Of a DNA stretch of 51,411 nucleotides, positions 34,915 through 44,001 are shown one piece after another. How positions within the stretch are numbered: position 1 is the first letter of the stretch; the number at the start of each line of letters is the position of its first letter. The stretch comes from Gordonia desulfuricans NBRC 100010. GTDB lineage: Bacteria > Actinomycetota > Actinomycetes > Mycobacteriales > Mycobacteriaceae. Below the pieces are notes generated by a model. That model made no database searches. It saw only the letters and a program-made list of their open reading frames with translations, and had not been told where the DNA came from. The stretch spans positions 1-51,411 of the forward strand of contig NZ_BCNF01000015.1 of the NCBI RefSeq assembly GCF_001485495.1, written 5' to 3'. The translations under genes were made by a program, and so were the position numbers.

Positions 34915-34974
34915 GTCCACATCCGTGGCGTCCATCGGAGAGCCGTCCACATCCGAGCCGTCCACAGCGGTGCC
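34915..34974. repeat. In-frame tandem array, 4 x 15 bp, inside the histidine kinase gene
   Basis: Four degenerate 15-base units beginning GTCCA(C/T) occupy 34915-34929, 34930-34944, 34945-34959 and 34960-34974. The first, third and fourth share GTCCAC. On the minus strand they encode Val-Asp-Gly-Ser/Asp repeats in the kinase ATP-binding domain. Confidence 0.75.
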
Positions 34975-36248
34975 GACCCCCCGGGGCGGCGCGTCGCCGA
35001 TCCGCTCCATGGTGATCGACAGACGTCCGCGCGCATAGCGGGCCGCGTTGTCGGCGATGTTGCGCAGGGCGCGCGTGAGCTTCTCGGCATCACCGGTGAT
35101 CCGGGTGGCGACGATCCGCGTGTCGATCTCGAGGTCGGTGACGGCCTCGAGCCGGGCCACCTCGGCGCTCACGATGTCGTCGAGGTCGACGTCGTCGAGC
35201 CGCAGCGGCACGCCGCTCTCGTCGGCGCGGGCGAGCAACAACATGTCGGCCACCATCTGCTGCAGACGCAGTGCGTCCGGCAGCATCACCTCGGACGCCG
35301 TTGCCGTGTCGATCGGCTGATCGGTGGCCCGCGACAGGTCGAGGAGCCCGACGAGCGTGGTCAGCGGACTGTTCAGTTCATGTGAGGCGTTGTTGACGAA
35401 CTGCAGCTGGCGGCGCCGGGCGGACTCGATCCGCCCGAGCATCCCGTTCATCGTGTCCGCCAGGGCGGCGATCTCGTCTCCGGTGGCCGGCACCGGCACG
35501 CGTTCGGTCAGGTCGCCGCCGGAGATCTCGTCGACCCGATGACGGATCCGATCAACCGGTCGCAGCGCTCGACCCACCAGCACATACGTCAGCCAGGCCA
35601 TTCCCACCACGACGATCGGGAAGACGATGCAGCAGAGCACGGCGACCAGTCCGACGGTCCGGTTGATCGGATCCTTGCGTGCCCCGACCTCGACCGTGAG
35701 GACACCATCGGAGGTCGACACACCCAATGCGCTGACGCGGAGGTCGTCACCCATGTCGCCCTGCTCGGCCTCGTGTTCGCTGCGGTGCTGTCCCGGTTGC
35801 AGCGTCGGCAGCAGCGGCTCGACATACCGCGGGTCGTTCGTGACGACGACGCGCCCGTCGGCGTCCACGACCTGGATCACCGCGATGTTCTGGCCGGTCG
35901 TCAGGAGCGACCGGTCGATGGTCGACAGGCCTCGGTCCCGCACATTGTCGGCGATCTGTTGCGCCCGGGCCGCGGTGGTGGCGTCGGCGCTGCGCACCAG
36001 CACATGGTGGAGGGCGAAGACCATCACCACCGCGGCGATCGCGAGCGCGATCGTGACGAGAGCGGTGGCGATCAGGGTCAGGCGCATGCGCACCGGTCGC
36101 GTCCTGCGCACCGCACGGCTGACGGCCGTTGTCAGGTGAGCACGCATCCGTCGACAGTAACCGCAGTGCGGGACGTCGCCACGATCGTCCTCAGCGATGT
36201 CCAAGCCTGCCGATTGCCCGACGACCGGCCGGACGACAGGATGTGCGG

Positions 36249-37010
36249 GTGACCAATCTGAACGGCGCGCTGATCCCGATCGGCCCCGGACTCCTGGTGG
36301 TCGTCGCCGTCCTCGCGGTGGCGGCGGTGCTGGTGAACCGATGGAGCGGGCCGGGATTGGCGACGACGACAGCTGTGGCGTGCCTGCGCGCGGTGGTCCA
36401 GCTGGCTGCTCTCGCCGCGATCCTGGCACTCGTGATCGGCCGGTTGTGGGCGTCGGCACTGTTCGTCGTGGTGATGGCGTCGGTGGCGGCGTGGACGTCG
36501 GCCGGTCGGGTCACCGGTCGGCGTGCCCGGCCGGTGGCGTTTCTCCGTTGTCTGTTGCCGGTCGCGGCTCCGACGCTGGTGCTCGTCGTCGTGCTCGTGC
36601 TGATCGGGATCCTGCCGGCGAACGGTCTGGTGATCATCCCGACCGCCGGGATCATGTTCGGTGGCGCGATGAACACCACGTCGCTGGCCGGCAAGCGGGC
36701 CCATGACGAACTGCGTACCCGGAAGGGTGAAGTGGAGGCAGCACTGTCATTGGGATTCCTCCCGCGGGACGCGCGCCTGGAGATCTGTCGTCCGGCCGCG
36801 ATCACCGCGCTCATCCCGGGCCTGGATCAGACCCGGTCGGTGGGACTGGTGACGATCCCTGGCGCGTTCGTGGGCATGGTGCTCGGTGGCGCGTCGACGA
36901 CCGCCGCGGCGGCGATGCAGTTGTTCGTGTTGATCGCGTTGCTCGCGGTGAGCGCGGTCGCGGCGGTCATCACCGTGGAGATGGTGGCGCGCAGCCGGTT
37001 CGGACTCTGA
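36249..37010 (+). CDS. FetB/UPF0014-family ABC permease
   Basis: The GTG at 36249 gives 253 residues with about seven hydrophobic segments. The family pattern is present: LATTTAVACLRAVVQL near the N-terminus, then PTAGIMFGGAMNT and the cytoplasmic loop LPGLDQTRSVGLVTIPGAFVGM (seen in parts as GLDQTRSVGL and IPGAFVGM). E. coli FetB works with the ATPase FetA in iron export under oxidative stress. No FetA gene is adjacent. The nearby DtxR-type gene fits a metal link but is on the other strand. Confidence 0.85.
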   Translation: MTNLNGALIPIGPGLLVVVAVLAVAAVLVNRWSGPGLATTTAVACLRAVVQLAALAAILALVIGRLWASALFVVVMASVAAWTSAGRVTGRRARPVAFLRCLLPVAAPTLVLVVVLVLIGILPANGLVIIPTAGIMFGGAMNTTSLAGKRAHDELRTRKGEVEAALSLGFLPRDARLEICRPAAITALIPGLDQTRSVGLVTIPGAFVGMVLGGASTTAAAAMQLFVLIALLAVSAVAAVITVEMVARSRFGL

Positions 37011-37028
37011 CCGTACTGTGGGTTCTAC

Positions 37029-37103
37029 CGACACTTGGTCTGTCGACACTTGGTCTGTCACCACGCAGTCGGTCACCACGCAGTCGGTCACCACACGGCC
37101 GGG
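37029..37103. repeat. Tandem array, 5 x 15 bp in two unit types
   Basis: CGACACTTGGTCTGT is present twice (37029-37043, 37044-37058). CACCACGCAGTCGGT follows twice (37059-37073, 37074-37088), then one diverged unit (37089-37103). The array fills the gap between the convergent FetB and DtxR genes and stops 6 bases from the DtxR stop codon. Confidence 0.88.
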
Positions 37104-37109
37104 CGGATC

Positions 37110-37880
37110 TCACACCACCCGCAGCGACCCTCGGCTCGGGCCGGCCGCCCCGGTGTCGACCCGGAGTACGTGGCCACGATTGCGGGGCAGATCGACGACG
37201 TCGAGTCCCCGTACCTCGAAGTGGTTGCGGCGCACCCGGACCGTGACCCGTGCTCCCGGGATGATCCCGGCGGAGATCAACCGATCCATCAGCGGGGCAT
37301 CGTCCTGACCGCTCTCCGCGATCAGCGCGACGGTCCCGGTGACGGTGGTTCCCGGCGGTCCCAGGTCGACCAGCGGGACCGCGGAGACCGGCTCGGCGGG
37401 TGCCAAACCGAGGAGGTCGAGTCCGGGGACGGGGTTGCCCCACGGGGAGCGGCGCGGATCGTCGAGGGTCGCGGCGATCGACCGTTCGACGTCCTCGGTC
37501 ATCACGTGCTGCCAACGCAGAGCCTCGGCGTGCGCCGCCTGCGCAGGCATCCCGAGGATCTCGGTGAGCATGCGTTCGGCCAGGCGGTGGCGCCTGGCGA
37601 CCACGACGGCGTGGCGGAGCCCGAGGTCGGTCAACCGGACGTGGTGGTCGGTTCCGACGGACACCAGCCCGGCCGAGGTCAATCGGGCCACGGTCTGGGT
37701 GACCGTGGGTCCGGCCTGCCCGAGCCGTTCGCTGATCCGGACCCGGCGCGGCACCACGCCGTCCTCGACGAGCGTGTAGATGGTCCAGAGATAGGCCTCG
37801 AGTGCGGGGGTCATCGGCACGGTCGGAGTGTCCACGGCCGAGGAACCGTCGGTGACGTCACGAGTTGAGGAGACCGGCAT
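37110..37880 (-). CDS. DtxR-family metal-dependent regulator
   Basis: The 256-residue product has an N-terminal winged HTH (ALEAYLWTIYTLVEDG, ERLGQAGPTVTQTVARL), the helical metal-binding/dimer domain (HRLAERMLTEILGMP, AEALRWQHVMTEDVERS), and a C-terminal FeoA/SH3-like domain. This is the DtxR/MntR/IdeR architecture. The metal (iron or manganese) cannot be decided from sequence. An ATG 22 codons downstream (MTPALEAYL) is a plausible alternative start, since the first 20 residues are not typical. Direct CCTAAGC repeats 42-59 bases upstream may be its own operator. Confidence 0.87.
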   Translation of the reverse strand: MPVSSTRDVTDGSSAVDTPTVPMTPALEAYLWTIYTLVEDGVVPRRVRISERLGQAGPTVTQTVARLTSAGLVSVGTDHHVRLTDLGLRHAVVVARRHRLAERMLTEILGMPAQAAHAEALRWQHVMTEDVERSIAATLDDPRRSPWGNPVPGLDLLGLAPAEPVSAVPLVDLGPPGTTVTGTVALIAESGQDDAPLMDRLISAGIIPGARVTVRVRRNHFEVRGLDVVDLPRNRGHVLRVDTGAAGPSRGSLRVV

Positions 37881-37921
37881 GGCAAGGACTCTAGGGTCGG
37901 AATGCGAGCCGTCCCAGCGCT

Positions 37922-37939
37922 CCTAAGCGTGCCCTAAGC
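37922..37939. promoter_or_regulatory. Paired CCTAAGC boxes upstream of the DtxR gene
   Basis: CCTAAGC occurs at 37922-37928 and 37933-37939 (11-base period; GCTTAGG on the gene's strand). TTAGG half-sites are a known part of DtxR/IdeR boxes, although here they are direct rather than inverted. Possible autoregulatory site. Confidence 0.35.
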
Positions 37940-37981
37940 TTCGCGGGTCGGCCCGCCGCAGAGAATCACCGCCGCAGAGAT

Positions 37982-38434
37982 TCACAGCGGGAGGGGCCGA
38001 TTCTCGACGACGGTCTTCATCACCAGCGTCGAGACCAGCCGCCGCACCCCGGGCAGGGTGGCGAGACGCTCGTCGTAGATCGTCTGGAAAGTCTGCTGAT
38101 CGCGTGCGATGACGCGCAGCAGGTAGTCGGGGTCACCGAAGAGCCGTTGCGCCTGCAGGACGTAGGGGACGGCGGCGACCGCCTCTTCGAACGCGTCGAT
38201 CGCGACACGGTTGGCCGACTCCATCGAGACGAAGATCAGCGCCTCGAAGGTGAGTCCGAGGCCGCCGGCGTCCAGAAGGGCGTGATATCCACGGATCGCC
38301 CCGGATGCCTCGAGCGCTCGCAGTCGCCGATGGCAGGGGGACAGGCTCAGGTTGACCCGGTCGGCCAGCTCCGTGACGGTCAACCTGCCGTCGGATTGCA
38401 GCGCCGCAAGAATCTTCTTGTCAGTCCGATCCAT
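37982..38434 (-). CDS. Lrp/AsnC-family regulator
   Basis: The 150-residue protein has the N-terminal HTH (MDRTDKKILAALQSDGRLTV, ELADRVNLSLSPCHRRLRAL) and the C-terminal RAM effector domain (RLFGDPDYLLRVIARD). Lrp-type proteins respond to amino acids. It is divergent from a LysE-type exporter gene with 119 bases between them, the classic arrangement in which the regulator activates export of the amino acid it senses. Confidence 0.92.
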   Translation of the reverse strand: MDRTDKKILAALQSDGRLTVTELADRVNLSLSPCHRRLRALEASGAIRGYHALLDAGGLGLTFEALIFVSMESANRVAIDAFEEAVAAVPYVLQAQRLFGDPDYLLRVIARDQQTFQTIYDERLATLPGVRRLVSTLVMKTVVENRPLPL

Positions 38435-38553
38435 GAGAAAGAATCTACTCAGGTTCAGCGCTCATGACGAGATGTGCGCAAACATTTCCGCCCGTCTCCG
38501 GCATAGCGTTTCGGTAGTAGATATCGAGAAGACACAAGGGTTGAGGTGTAGGC

Positions 38554-39168
38554 ATGGCATGGCAGTCGGTCGCCGCATTCTGGGCGGTCTCGCTGGTGTT
38601 CGTCCTCACTCCGGGCGCCGATTGGGCGTATGCGATCGCTGCCGGGGTCCGGGATCGGACGGTGGTTCCCGCCATCGGCGGCATGCTCGGTGGCCACGTG
38701 CTCGCCACCGTGGTGGTCGCGACCGGAATCGCCGCGGTGATCGCGGGCACGCCGGAGGTGATGACCGCGGTCACCGTCACCGGCGCGCTCTACCTCGCAT
38801 GGTTGGGGATCGCGACCCTGCGCCATCCACCCACGCCGCAGATCGCCGAGACATCGGGTGACATCTCGTGGATTCGTCGGGCAGGCAAGGGTTTCGGTGT
38901 GAGCGCACTCAACCCCAAGGTGTTCCTGCTGATCGTCGCCCTGCTACCGCAGTTCACCACGGCCGGTTCCGGATGGCCGATCGGCTGGCAGATCACCGCC
39001 CTCGGCGCCGTCCACCTCATCGGGTGCGCGGCGGTCTATGCCGCTGTCGGCCTGAGTGCGCGGCGGGTGTTGCGGGCCCGGCCGTCGGCGGCGCGGATGG
39101 TGGCGCGGGTGTCGGGTGTGGCGATGATCGGGATCGGGGCGGTGTTGGTCCTCGAGAACGTGCTGTGA
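38554..39168 (+). CDS. LysE-family amino acid exporter
   Basis: The 204-residue protein has about six membrane segments and LysE/RhtB features: LTPGADWAYAIAAGVRDR near the start, YLAWLGIATLR, and GKGFGVSALNPKVFLLIVAL. It likely exports an amino acid using the proton gradient. It is divergent from an Lrp-type regulator, which probably controls it. The ATG follows GAGGTG by 6 bases. Confidence 0.9.
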   Translation: MAWQSVAAFWAVSLVFVLTPGADWAYAIAAGVRDRTVVPAIGGMLGGHVLATVVVATGIAAVIAGTPEVMTAVTVTGALYLAWLGIATLRHPPTPQIAETSGDISWIRRAGKGFGVSALNPKVFLLIVALLPQFTTAGSGWPIGWQITALGAVHLIGCAAVYAAVGLSARRVLRARPSAARMVARVSGVAMIGIGAVLVLENVL

Positions 39169-39305
39169 CCGTGACCCCGCTGCTCGTTGGGCCCGTGTGA
39201 ACCCGAAGCAAGTGTGATGGACGAGACTCGTCATCGATTCGAGACCACACGCTGCCGCACCTGGAATCGGGGGTCCGAGATCCGCCAGACCCGCAGAGGG
39301 GGCCG

Positions 39306-40044
39306 CCCCACGAACCAGCCGGTCTCAGCCGGTCCAGGCCGGCGACCGGGTGTGGCGCGTGGGGTCCATCGATTCGTTCGGTCCCTCACCTCGCGCCGAC
39401 CTGATCGTGATCAAGTACGAGTTCGTGCGCGCCGACGGGCACGCGGTCCAGTCGGGGTGGACATCACTGTTCGCGCGAAGCGGCGGTGGTGTCGACCCCC
39501 GCGATCGCCGACGAGACCAGGCGGGTGATGATCGTGCCCCCCGATGAGCCGGTCACCGAACCGATCGGACCCGATCTCACGATGGTCGCCGACGATCCGC
39601 AACGCCGATGGACCCCGCGGCCCGCCACCACACCGGTCGGTGCGTGGCAGGGCGACAACGCACTGCGGGAGTACACCGCACACATGACCCGCGCCGACCT
39701 GGTGCAGTACTCGGGTATCGCGGGGATCCCGATCCGATCGGCTTCGGCGGCCGGCTCACCCGGATGGCCGGTCTGGACACAGTGGTGTCCCAGGCCATGC
39801 CGACGATGGCGCCGGCCGGCGCCCACGTCACCGCGCTCGTGGGCGACCCGGCGGCGGTGCGTGGGTTCCGCGCCACGTTCACCAGCCCGGTGTTCGTACA
39901 TCCGGACCGCCCCGACGAGGTCACCTGCGGTGCCAGGGTGACGGACCTCGACCTCGCTGCCCGGCGCGGCGAACTCGCCATCACCGCAACACATCTGGGC
40001 ACGCTGGTGTTCGATCGGTGCTCGGCGTTCGTCGATCTGCGTCA
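39306..40044 (+). pseudogene. Decayed double-hotdog (MaoC-type) gene
   Basis: Three reading frames together match the intact gene at 29482-30498. The first gives QPVQAGDRVWRVGSIDS and FVRADGHAVQSGWTSLFARS. The frame shifts by one extra C in the C5 run at 39496-39500 and continues as PAIADETRRVMIVP. One missing G in the run at 39722-39725 returns it to the first frame (DPDPIGFGGRLTRMAGL, FRATFTSPVFV, CSAFVDLR). The N-terminal third and the start codon are missing. A 10-base duplication (CAGCCGGTCT/CAGCCGGTCC) lies near 39320. The catalytic NPVH motif has become DPIG, so function would be lost even if the frame were restored. Ends are approximate. Confidence 0.8.
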
Positions 40045-40088
40045 ACGGCCGGTCCGAGAACCTCGACGGTCGGCCGATCAGATCGAGC

Positions 40089-41618
40089 TCAGCCGACCAG
40101 GTCGTCGGTCTTGTTGTCCAGGGCGAACATCCGCAACGCGGTGAACACGGTCAGCCGGTGTTCGGGATCCGACATGATCGGTCCGACGATGGTCTCGATC
40201 CGGGTGATCTTCCCGCGCAGCGTGTTCGGATGGATGTACAGGCGGCGCGCCGATTCGCTGATGTTGCAGTCGGTGGCCAGCAGCAGCCGCAGCACCCGCC
40301 GTTGTTCGAGTGCGTCGTCGGTGTTGTCGGCGATCGACCCGAGCGTCTCGGCGACGAACACGCGACGCACGTGTTCGGGCAGTTGGTAGAGGATCGCCAG
40401 GACACCGAGATCGGCGTGCCGGGTGAGCCGGTTGATCGCGCCCGTGCGGCTCCCGACCGCTGCCGCCCGACGGGCCTGGCGGAACGACCCCGTGTAGCCG
40501 CGGACGTCGCTGGCCGGATCTCCGGAACCGATGGCGATGGGAACCGGAACGGCCCGGCAGATGTCGCGGGCGACTGCCGTCAGATCGACATCGGCACGCA
40601 GGAGCACGACACACAGACCCTCTTTGACGATCGTCACCGACGCCCCGTCGAAGCGCAGACACACCGAGTGGATCTGCGCCCGGAGCCGTTGCAGCCCTGC
40701 CATGTTCACCGACACGCTGAACACCTCGACAGCAATCGCGACCGCCGGGAGTCCCGAGAACAGCGTCAGCCGCCGACTCCGGCGAACCGCCTGTTCCCGG
40801 AGGGCGAGATCGTCGCCGAGGATGTCCTTGAGCGCCCGTGCCGCTTCCATCGCGCGCTCGTCACCCATGGTCGGCAACCGCGTGTGCAGCGCGAGGAGAG
40901 GCCGTGCCAGCTCGATCATCTCGTGCTCGGACTCCCCGAGTGGACGAGCCCGCCGGATCACCAGGGAGGAGCGTGGGCCGAGCCGGACGGTGATGTCGGT
41001 GCCGCGCGAACCCACGCCCGTGCCGGCCCGGCCCGCCGTTCGGGCACCGGTGTCATCGGCGATGAAATCCACTGGCGCCTTGACCATCTCGGAGAGAACC
41101 AGCACCAGTTCGGCAGGCGACGCCGCCGCCCGCAGCAAGCGCTGCGGGATGTCGGCGGCTGCCGGTTCACTGCCGGGCTCCGGATCGCGGGGGCGCTCGA
41201 CGAGCCGACGGACCCGTTCGGTCAGACCCGGCCGTGACTCCCGGTCCCACAGGACCGCGACCCCGCACCGCTCGGCCTCGGACACGAACGCCGCCGGCGG
41301 GTTCAACGGACGAGCCGGACACACCATCACGGCGCCGGGGCCGTGATGGTGCAGCACGGGGCCGAGGAGGGCCACCAGATCGGGCATCGGACCGTCGACC
41401 CGGTCGGGTCGCCACGTCATGAGCACGAGATCGCCCTCGCCCGGCACCGGCATCTCGTCGTCGCGGTCATCGAGGTCGACGACGCGCCGGATGATGTGCC
41501 CGGTATCGGCGCGTTCGGTGACGATCACCGTCTCGGTCTGCGCCGCCAATGTGGCGACGGTCACCGCCGGACATGACCCCGGTTCGGCTGCCAGGGGAAC
41601 GTCACCCCGGTCCGCCAT
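40089..41618 (-). CDS. PucR-family transcriptional regulator
   Basis: The ATG at 41618 follows AGGAGGAAGAC and gives 509 residues. The C-terminal PucR HTH is clear (RVLRLLLATDCNISESARRL, IHPNTLRGKITRIETIVG), preceded by a GGDEF-like CdaR domain (VRGYTGSFRQARRAA) and an N-terminal PucR sensor region. PucR regulators control purine and related nitrogen-compound catabolism. It is divergent from the first 2OG oxygenase gene with 89 bases between them, so it most likely controls the catabolic series at 41.7-50.3 kb. Confidence 0.88.
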   Translation of the reverse strand: MADRGDVPLAAEPGSCPAVTVATLAAQTETVIVTERADTGHIIRRVVDLDDRDDEMPVPGEGDLVLMTWRPDRVDGPMPDLVALLGPVLHHHGPGAVMVCPARPLNPPAAFVSEAERCGVAVLWDRESRPGLTERVRRLVERPRDPEPGSEPAAADIPQRLLRAAASPAELVLVLSEMVKAPVDFIADDTGARTAGRAGTGVGSRGTDITVRLGPRSSLVIRRARPLGESEHEMIELARPLLALHTRLPTMGDERAMEAARALKDILGDDLALREQAVRRSRRLTLFSGLPAVAIAVEVFSVSVNMAGLQRLRAQIHSVCLRFDGASVTIVKEGLCVVLLRADVDLTAVARDICRAVPVPIAIGSGDPASDVRGYTGSFRQARRAAAVGSRTGAINRLTRHADLGVLAILYQLPEHVRRVFVAETLGSIADNTDDALEQRRVLRLLLATDCNISESARRLYIHPNTLRGKITRIETIVGPIMSDPEHRLTVFTALRMFALDNKTDDLVG

Positions 41619-41707
41619 GTCTTCCTCCTGGGGTTCACACCGCCGTACGGCGGCCCAACGGCCGAACGGATCCCGCCGCCGGACGGCCAATGATGCACAG
41701 TAGTCGG

Positions 41708-42694
41708 ATGACCTCGCTCCCGCCGCTCAGCCTTGCCGACGTGTGCGGTCCTTCGGCCTCCGCACGCGCCCGTCAGTTCGACCTCCTCGACGCCGCGTTG
41801 TCGAGCGTCGGGTACGCCTACCTGGACGGTCACGGCATTCCCGCCGACCTGACCACCGAACTGTTCGGCACCACCAGGGACTTCTTCACCGGCGATCCAC
41901 GGATCCGGCATGAGGTGGCGCAGCCCGAACCCCAGCAGGTCCGGGGATGGTCGGGCGTGGGGTCGGAGAGCATGTCGTTCGTCCTCGACGAGGAGTCACA
42001 CGGTGACCTCAAGGAGAAGATGGACATCGGCCCGCTGGACATCACTGCCGACGACGCCGACCCGTACACCCTGCGCTTCGTCAACCTGTGGCCACGTGGA
42101 CATCCCGGCTTCCGTCCGGCGTGGGAGGAGTACTACCGGCACCAGCGTCGGATCGGCGCGGCCCTGCTCTCGCTGACCGCCGAGGGATTCGACCTCCCAC
42201 GCGATCATTTCGAGCCGCTGTTCACCGACGAGCTGAGCATGCTGCGGGCGCTGTTCTTTCCCGAACAGGTGGCCGAACCCCTGCCGCACCAGTTCCGGGC
42301 CGGCACCCACACCGACTACGGCGCGTTCACCATCGTGTGCGCCGAATCCACCGTCGGCGGTCTGCAGGTCTTCGATCCGGACGGTGAATGGCTGGAGATC
42401 GCCACCTCGCCGTCGCGCCTGGTGATCCTCGTGGGTGACCTCCTGGCCGAGTGGACCGCCAACCGGTGGCCGGTCACGGTCCATCGCACGGTCAACCCAC
42501 CTCGCTCGGTCGCCTTCGAGAGTTCACGGCTGTCTTTCGCCTTCTACCAGCATCCGTCGTACTCGACCGCGATCACCGAGCTGCCCGCCCTGGCGACCCG
42601 TTCCGGCGGATACACCGAAGAGCTCCTGGCGGGGCCGCACCTGGTGGAGAAGTACGTCCGGCAGACCACCTTCGACCACTTCCCCCGTCGCTGA
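41708..42694 (+). CDS. 2-oxoglutarate/Fe(II) oxygenase, isopenicillin-N-synthase-like (cluster copy 1)
   Basis: The ATG at 41708 gives 328 residues. The N-terminal DIOX_N domain (VGYAYLDGHGIP) and the triad are complete: His201 and Asp203 (GTHTDYG), His259 (TVHRTVNPP), and the R-x-S pair Arg274/Ser276. No Shine-Dalgarno site is seen, so the message may be leaderless. It is the first gene opposite PucR. Thymine 7-hydroxylase of fungi belongs to this same oxygenase family, so action on a pyrimidine or purine is plausible, but this is inference. A 4-copy 16-bp array starts 15 bases after the stop. Confidence 0.87.
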   Translation: MTSLPPLSLADVCGPSASARARQFDLLDAALSSVGYAYLDGHGIPADLTTELFGTTRDFFTGDPRIRHEVAQPEPQQVRGWSGVGSESMSFVLDEESHGDLKEKMDIGPLDITADDADPYTLRFVNLWPRGHPGFRPAWEEYYRHQRRIGAALLSLTAEGFDLPRDHFEPLFTDELSMLRALFFPEQVAEPLPHQFRAGTHTDYGAFTIVCAESTVGGLQVFDPDGEWLEIATSPSRLVILVGDLLAEWTANRWPVTVHRTVNPPRSVAFESSRLSFAFYQHPSYSTAITELPALATRSGGYTEELLAGPHLVEKYVRQTTFDHFPRR

Positions 42695-43008
42695 TCGCAC
42701 CCGTGGCCGAATCACCCCGTGGCCGAATCACCCCGTCGACGAATCACCCCGTCGTCGAATCACCCCGTAGCCGAACCGGGGCCGGCGATCGGCCCGGACC
42801 ACGCATCCCCCGGCGCACGTGTGCCCGTGTTACGCGGGTGCGTCGTCCCATCACCGGGAGATGTCCGTTCGTTTCCTCTGTGTTTCCGCTGTGACGGTCG
42901 GTCAGCCACCTCGGACACATGTGGTGAACCGTGCCCATTCTTCTGACGTCCGCGACCCGACAGACTCATTCACGTCGGAACAATTGCTTTGTCGCTCAGG
43001 AGGTTTTC
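42695..43008. other. 314-base intergenic region with array and probable promoter
   Basis: The first third holds the 16-bp array (42709-42776). The rest has no gene I can support. The last 100 bases are AT-richer and end in CAGGAGG before the GTG at 43009, so a promoter for the second oxygenase gene probably lies here; no exact -35/-10 boxes were assigned. Confidence 0.4.
42709..42776. repeat. Tandem array, about 4.3 x 16 bp
   Basis: GAATCACCCCGT recurs at 42709, 42725, 42741 and 42757 with a variable four-base end (GGCC, CGAC, CGTC, AGCC), followed by a partial fifth unit. It lies just downstream of the first cluster oxygenase gene. Confidence 0.88.
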
Positions 43009-44001
43009 GTGACCGTAGTGCCCCTCATCGACGTCTCCGCATTGCTCGGGGACGACGAGGACGCCAAGAACGCCGTGGGTGAGGCCTTCGACGAGGCCGG
43101 CCGGGAGATCGGCTTCTTCCAGGTCGTCAACCATGGTGTACCCGACGAGGTCATCGATGCCATGTACCGCGTCTCCGACGACTTCTTCGCCCTCGGCACC
43201 GAGGAGAAGCGGCTGGTCCAGCAACCCACCCCGGAGGCCGTCCGGGGCTACTCCTCGATCGGCGAGCAGGCCTTCTCCTACAGCGAGGACATCCGGCAGC
43301 CGCGGGACCTGCACGAGAAGTTCGACGTCGGCCCGGTCGACGTCGACCGCTCCGATCCGTACTATTCACCGGACAGCTCCGGACCCCACTTCCTGCCCAA
43401 CACGTGGCCTGCACGGCCCGAGGGGATGGAAGAGATCTGGACGTCCTACTTCCGCGAGATGAACGCGCTCGCACGGCGTCTGATGAGTGCCTTCGCCCGC
43501 GGCCTCGACGTCGATCCCGACTACTTCGTCGACACGATCGACCGGGACATCAGCATGCTGCGTGCGATCAACTACCCGCACATGGACACCCCGCCGCAGC
43601 CCGGCCAGATGCGTGCCGGTGCGCACACCGACTACGGCAGTCTCACCATCGTGCGCCAGGAGCAGGCCCCGGGCGGGCTGGAGGTGTTCACCCAGGACGG
43701 CGACTGGGTACCGGTCCCGGTGGTGCCCGGTGCGCTGGTGGTCAACATCGGTGACCTGATGGCCCAGTGGACCAACGACCAGTGGATCTCCACCCGCCAC
43801 CGGGTGCGCCCGCCGCAGCCGGACGCCGCGGGCAACACCCGCCGGATGAGTCTGGTGTTCTTCCACCAGCCCAACCACGACGCGGTGATCGAGTGCCTGC
43901 CGAGTTGCGTCGAACCGGGTGAGGAACCCCGGTATGCCCCGATCAGCTCGGGCGACCACCTCACCTCGAAGTTCGAGAAGACCATCTCCTTCGCCGGCTG
44001 A
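43009..44001 (+). CDS. 2-oxoglutarate/Fe(II) oxygenase, isopenicillin-N-synthase-like (cluster copy 2)
   Basis: The GTG at 43009 follows AGGAGG by 5 bases and gives 330 residues. DIOX_N is present (GREIGFFQVVNHGVP). The triad is His206 and Asp208 (GAHTDYGSLTIV) with His264 (STRHRV), and Arg279/Ser281 bind 2-oxoglutarate. It differs clearly from the neighbouring copy 1, so the two likely have different substrates or steps. Its stop overlaps the start of a 2Fe-2S ferredoxin (TGATG), indicating coordinated production. Reaction unknown. Confidence 0.9.
   Translation: MTVVPLIDVSALLGDDEDAKNAVGEAFDEAGREIGFFQVVNHGVPDEVIDAMYRVSDDFFALGTEEKRLVQQPTPEAVRGYSSIGEQAFSYSEDIRQPRDLHEKFDVGPVDVDRSDPYYSPDSSGPHFLPNTWPARPEGMEEIWTSYFREMNALARRLMSAFARGLDVDPDYFVDTIDRDISMLRAINYPHMDTPPQPGQMRAGAHTDYGSLTIVRQEQAPGGLEVFTQDGDWVPVPVVPGALVVNIGDLMAQWTNDQWISTRHRVRPPQPDAAGNTRRMSLVFFHQPNHDAVIECLPSCVEPGEEPRYAPISSGDHLTSKFEKTISFAG

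Noticed and set aside
42709..42776. Possible CRISPR array
   Set aside because: The units are 16 bp and directly adjacent with no spacers, and there are no cas genes. The same applies to the arrays at 21199, 37029 and 34915.
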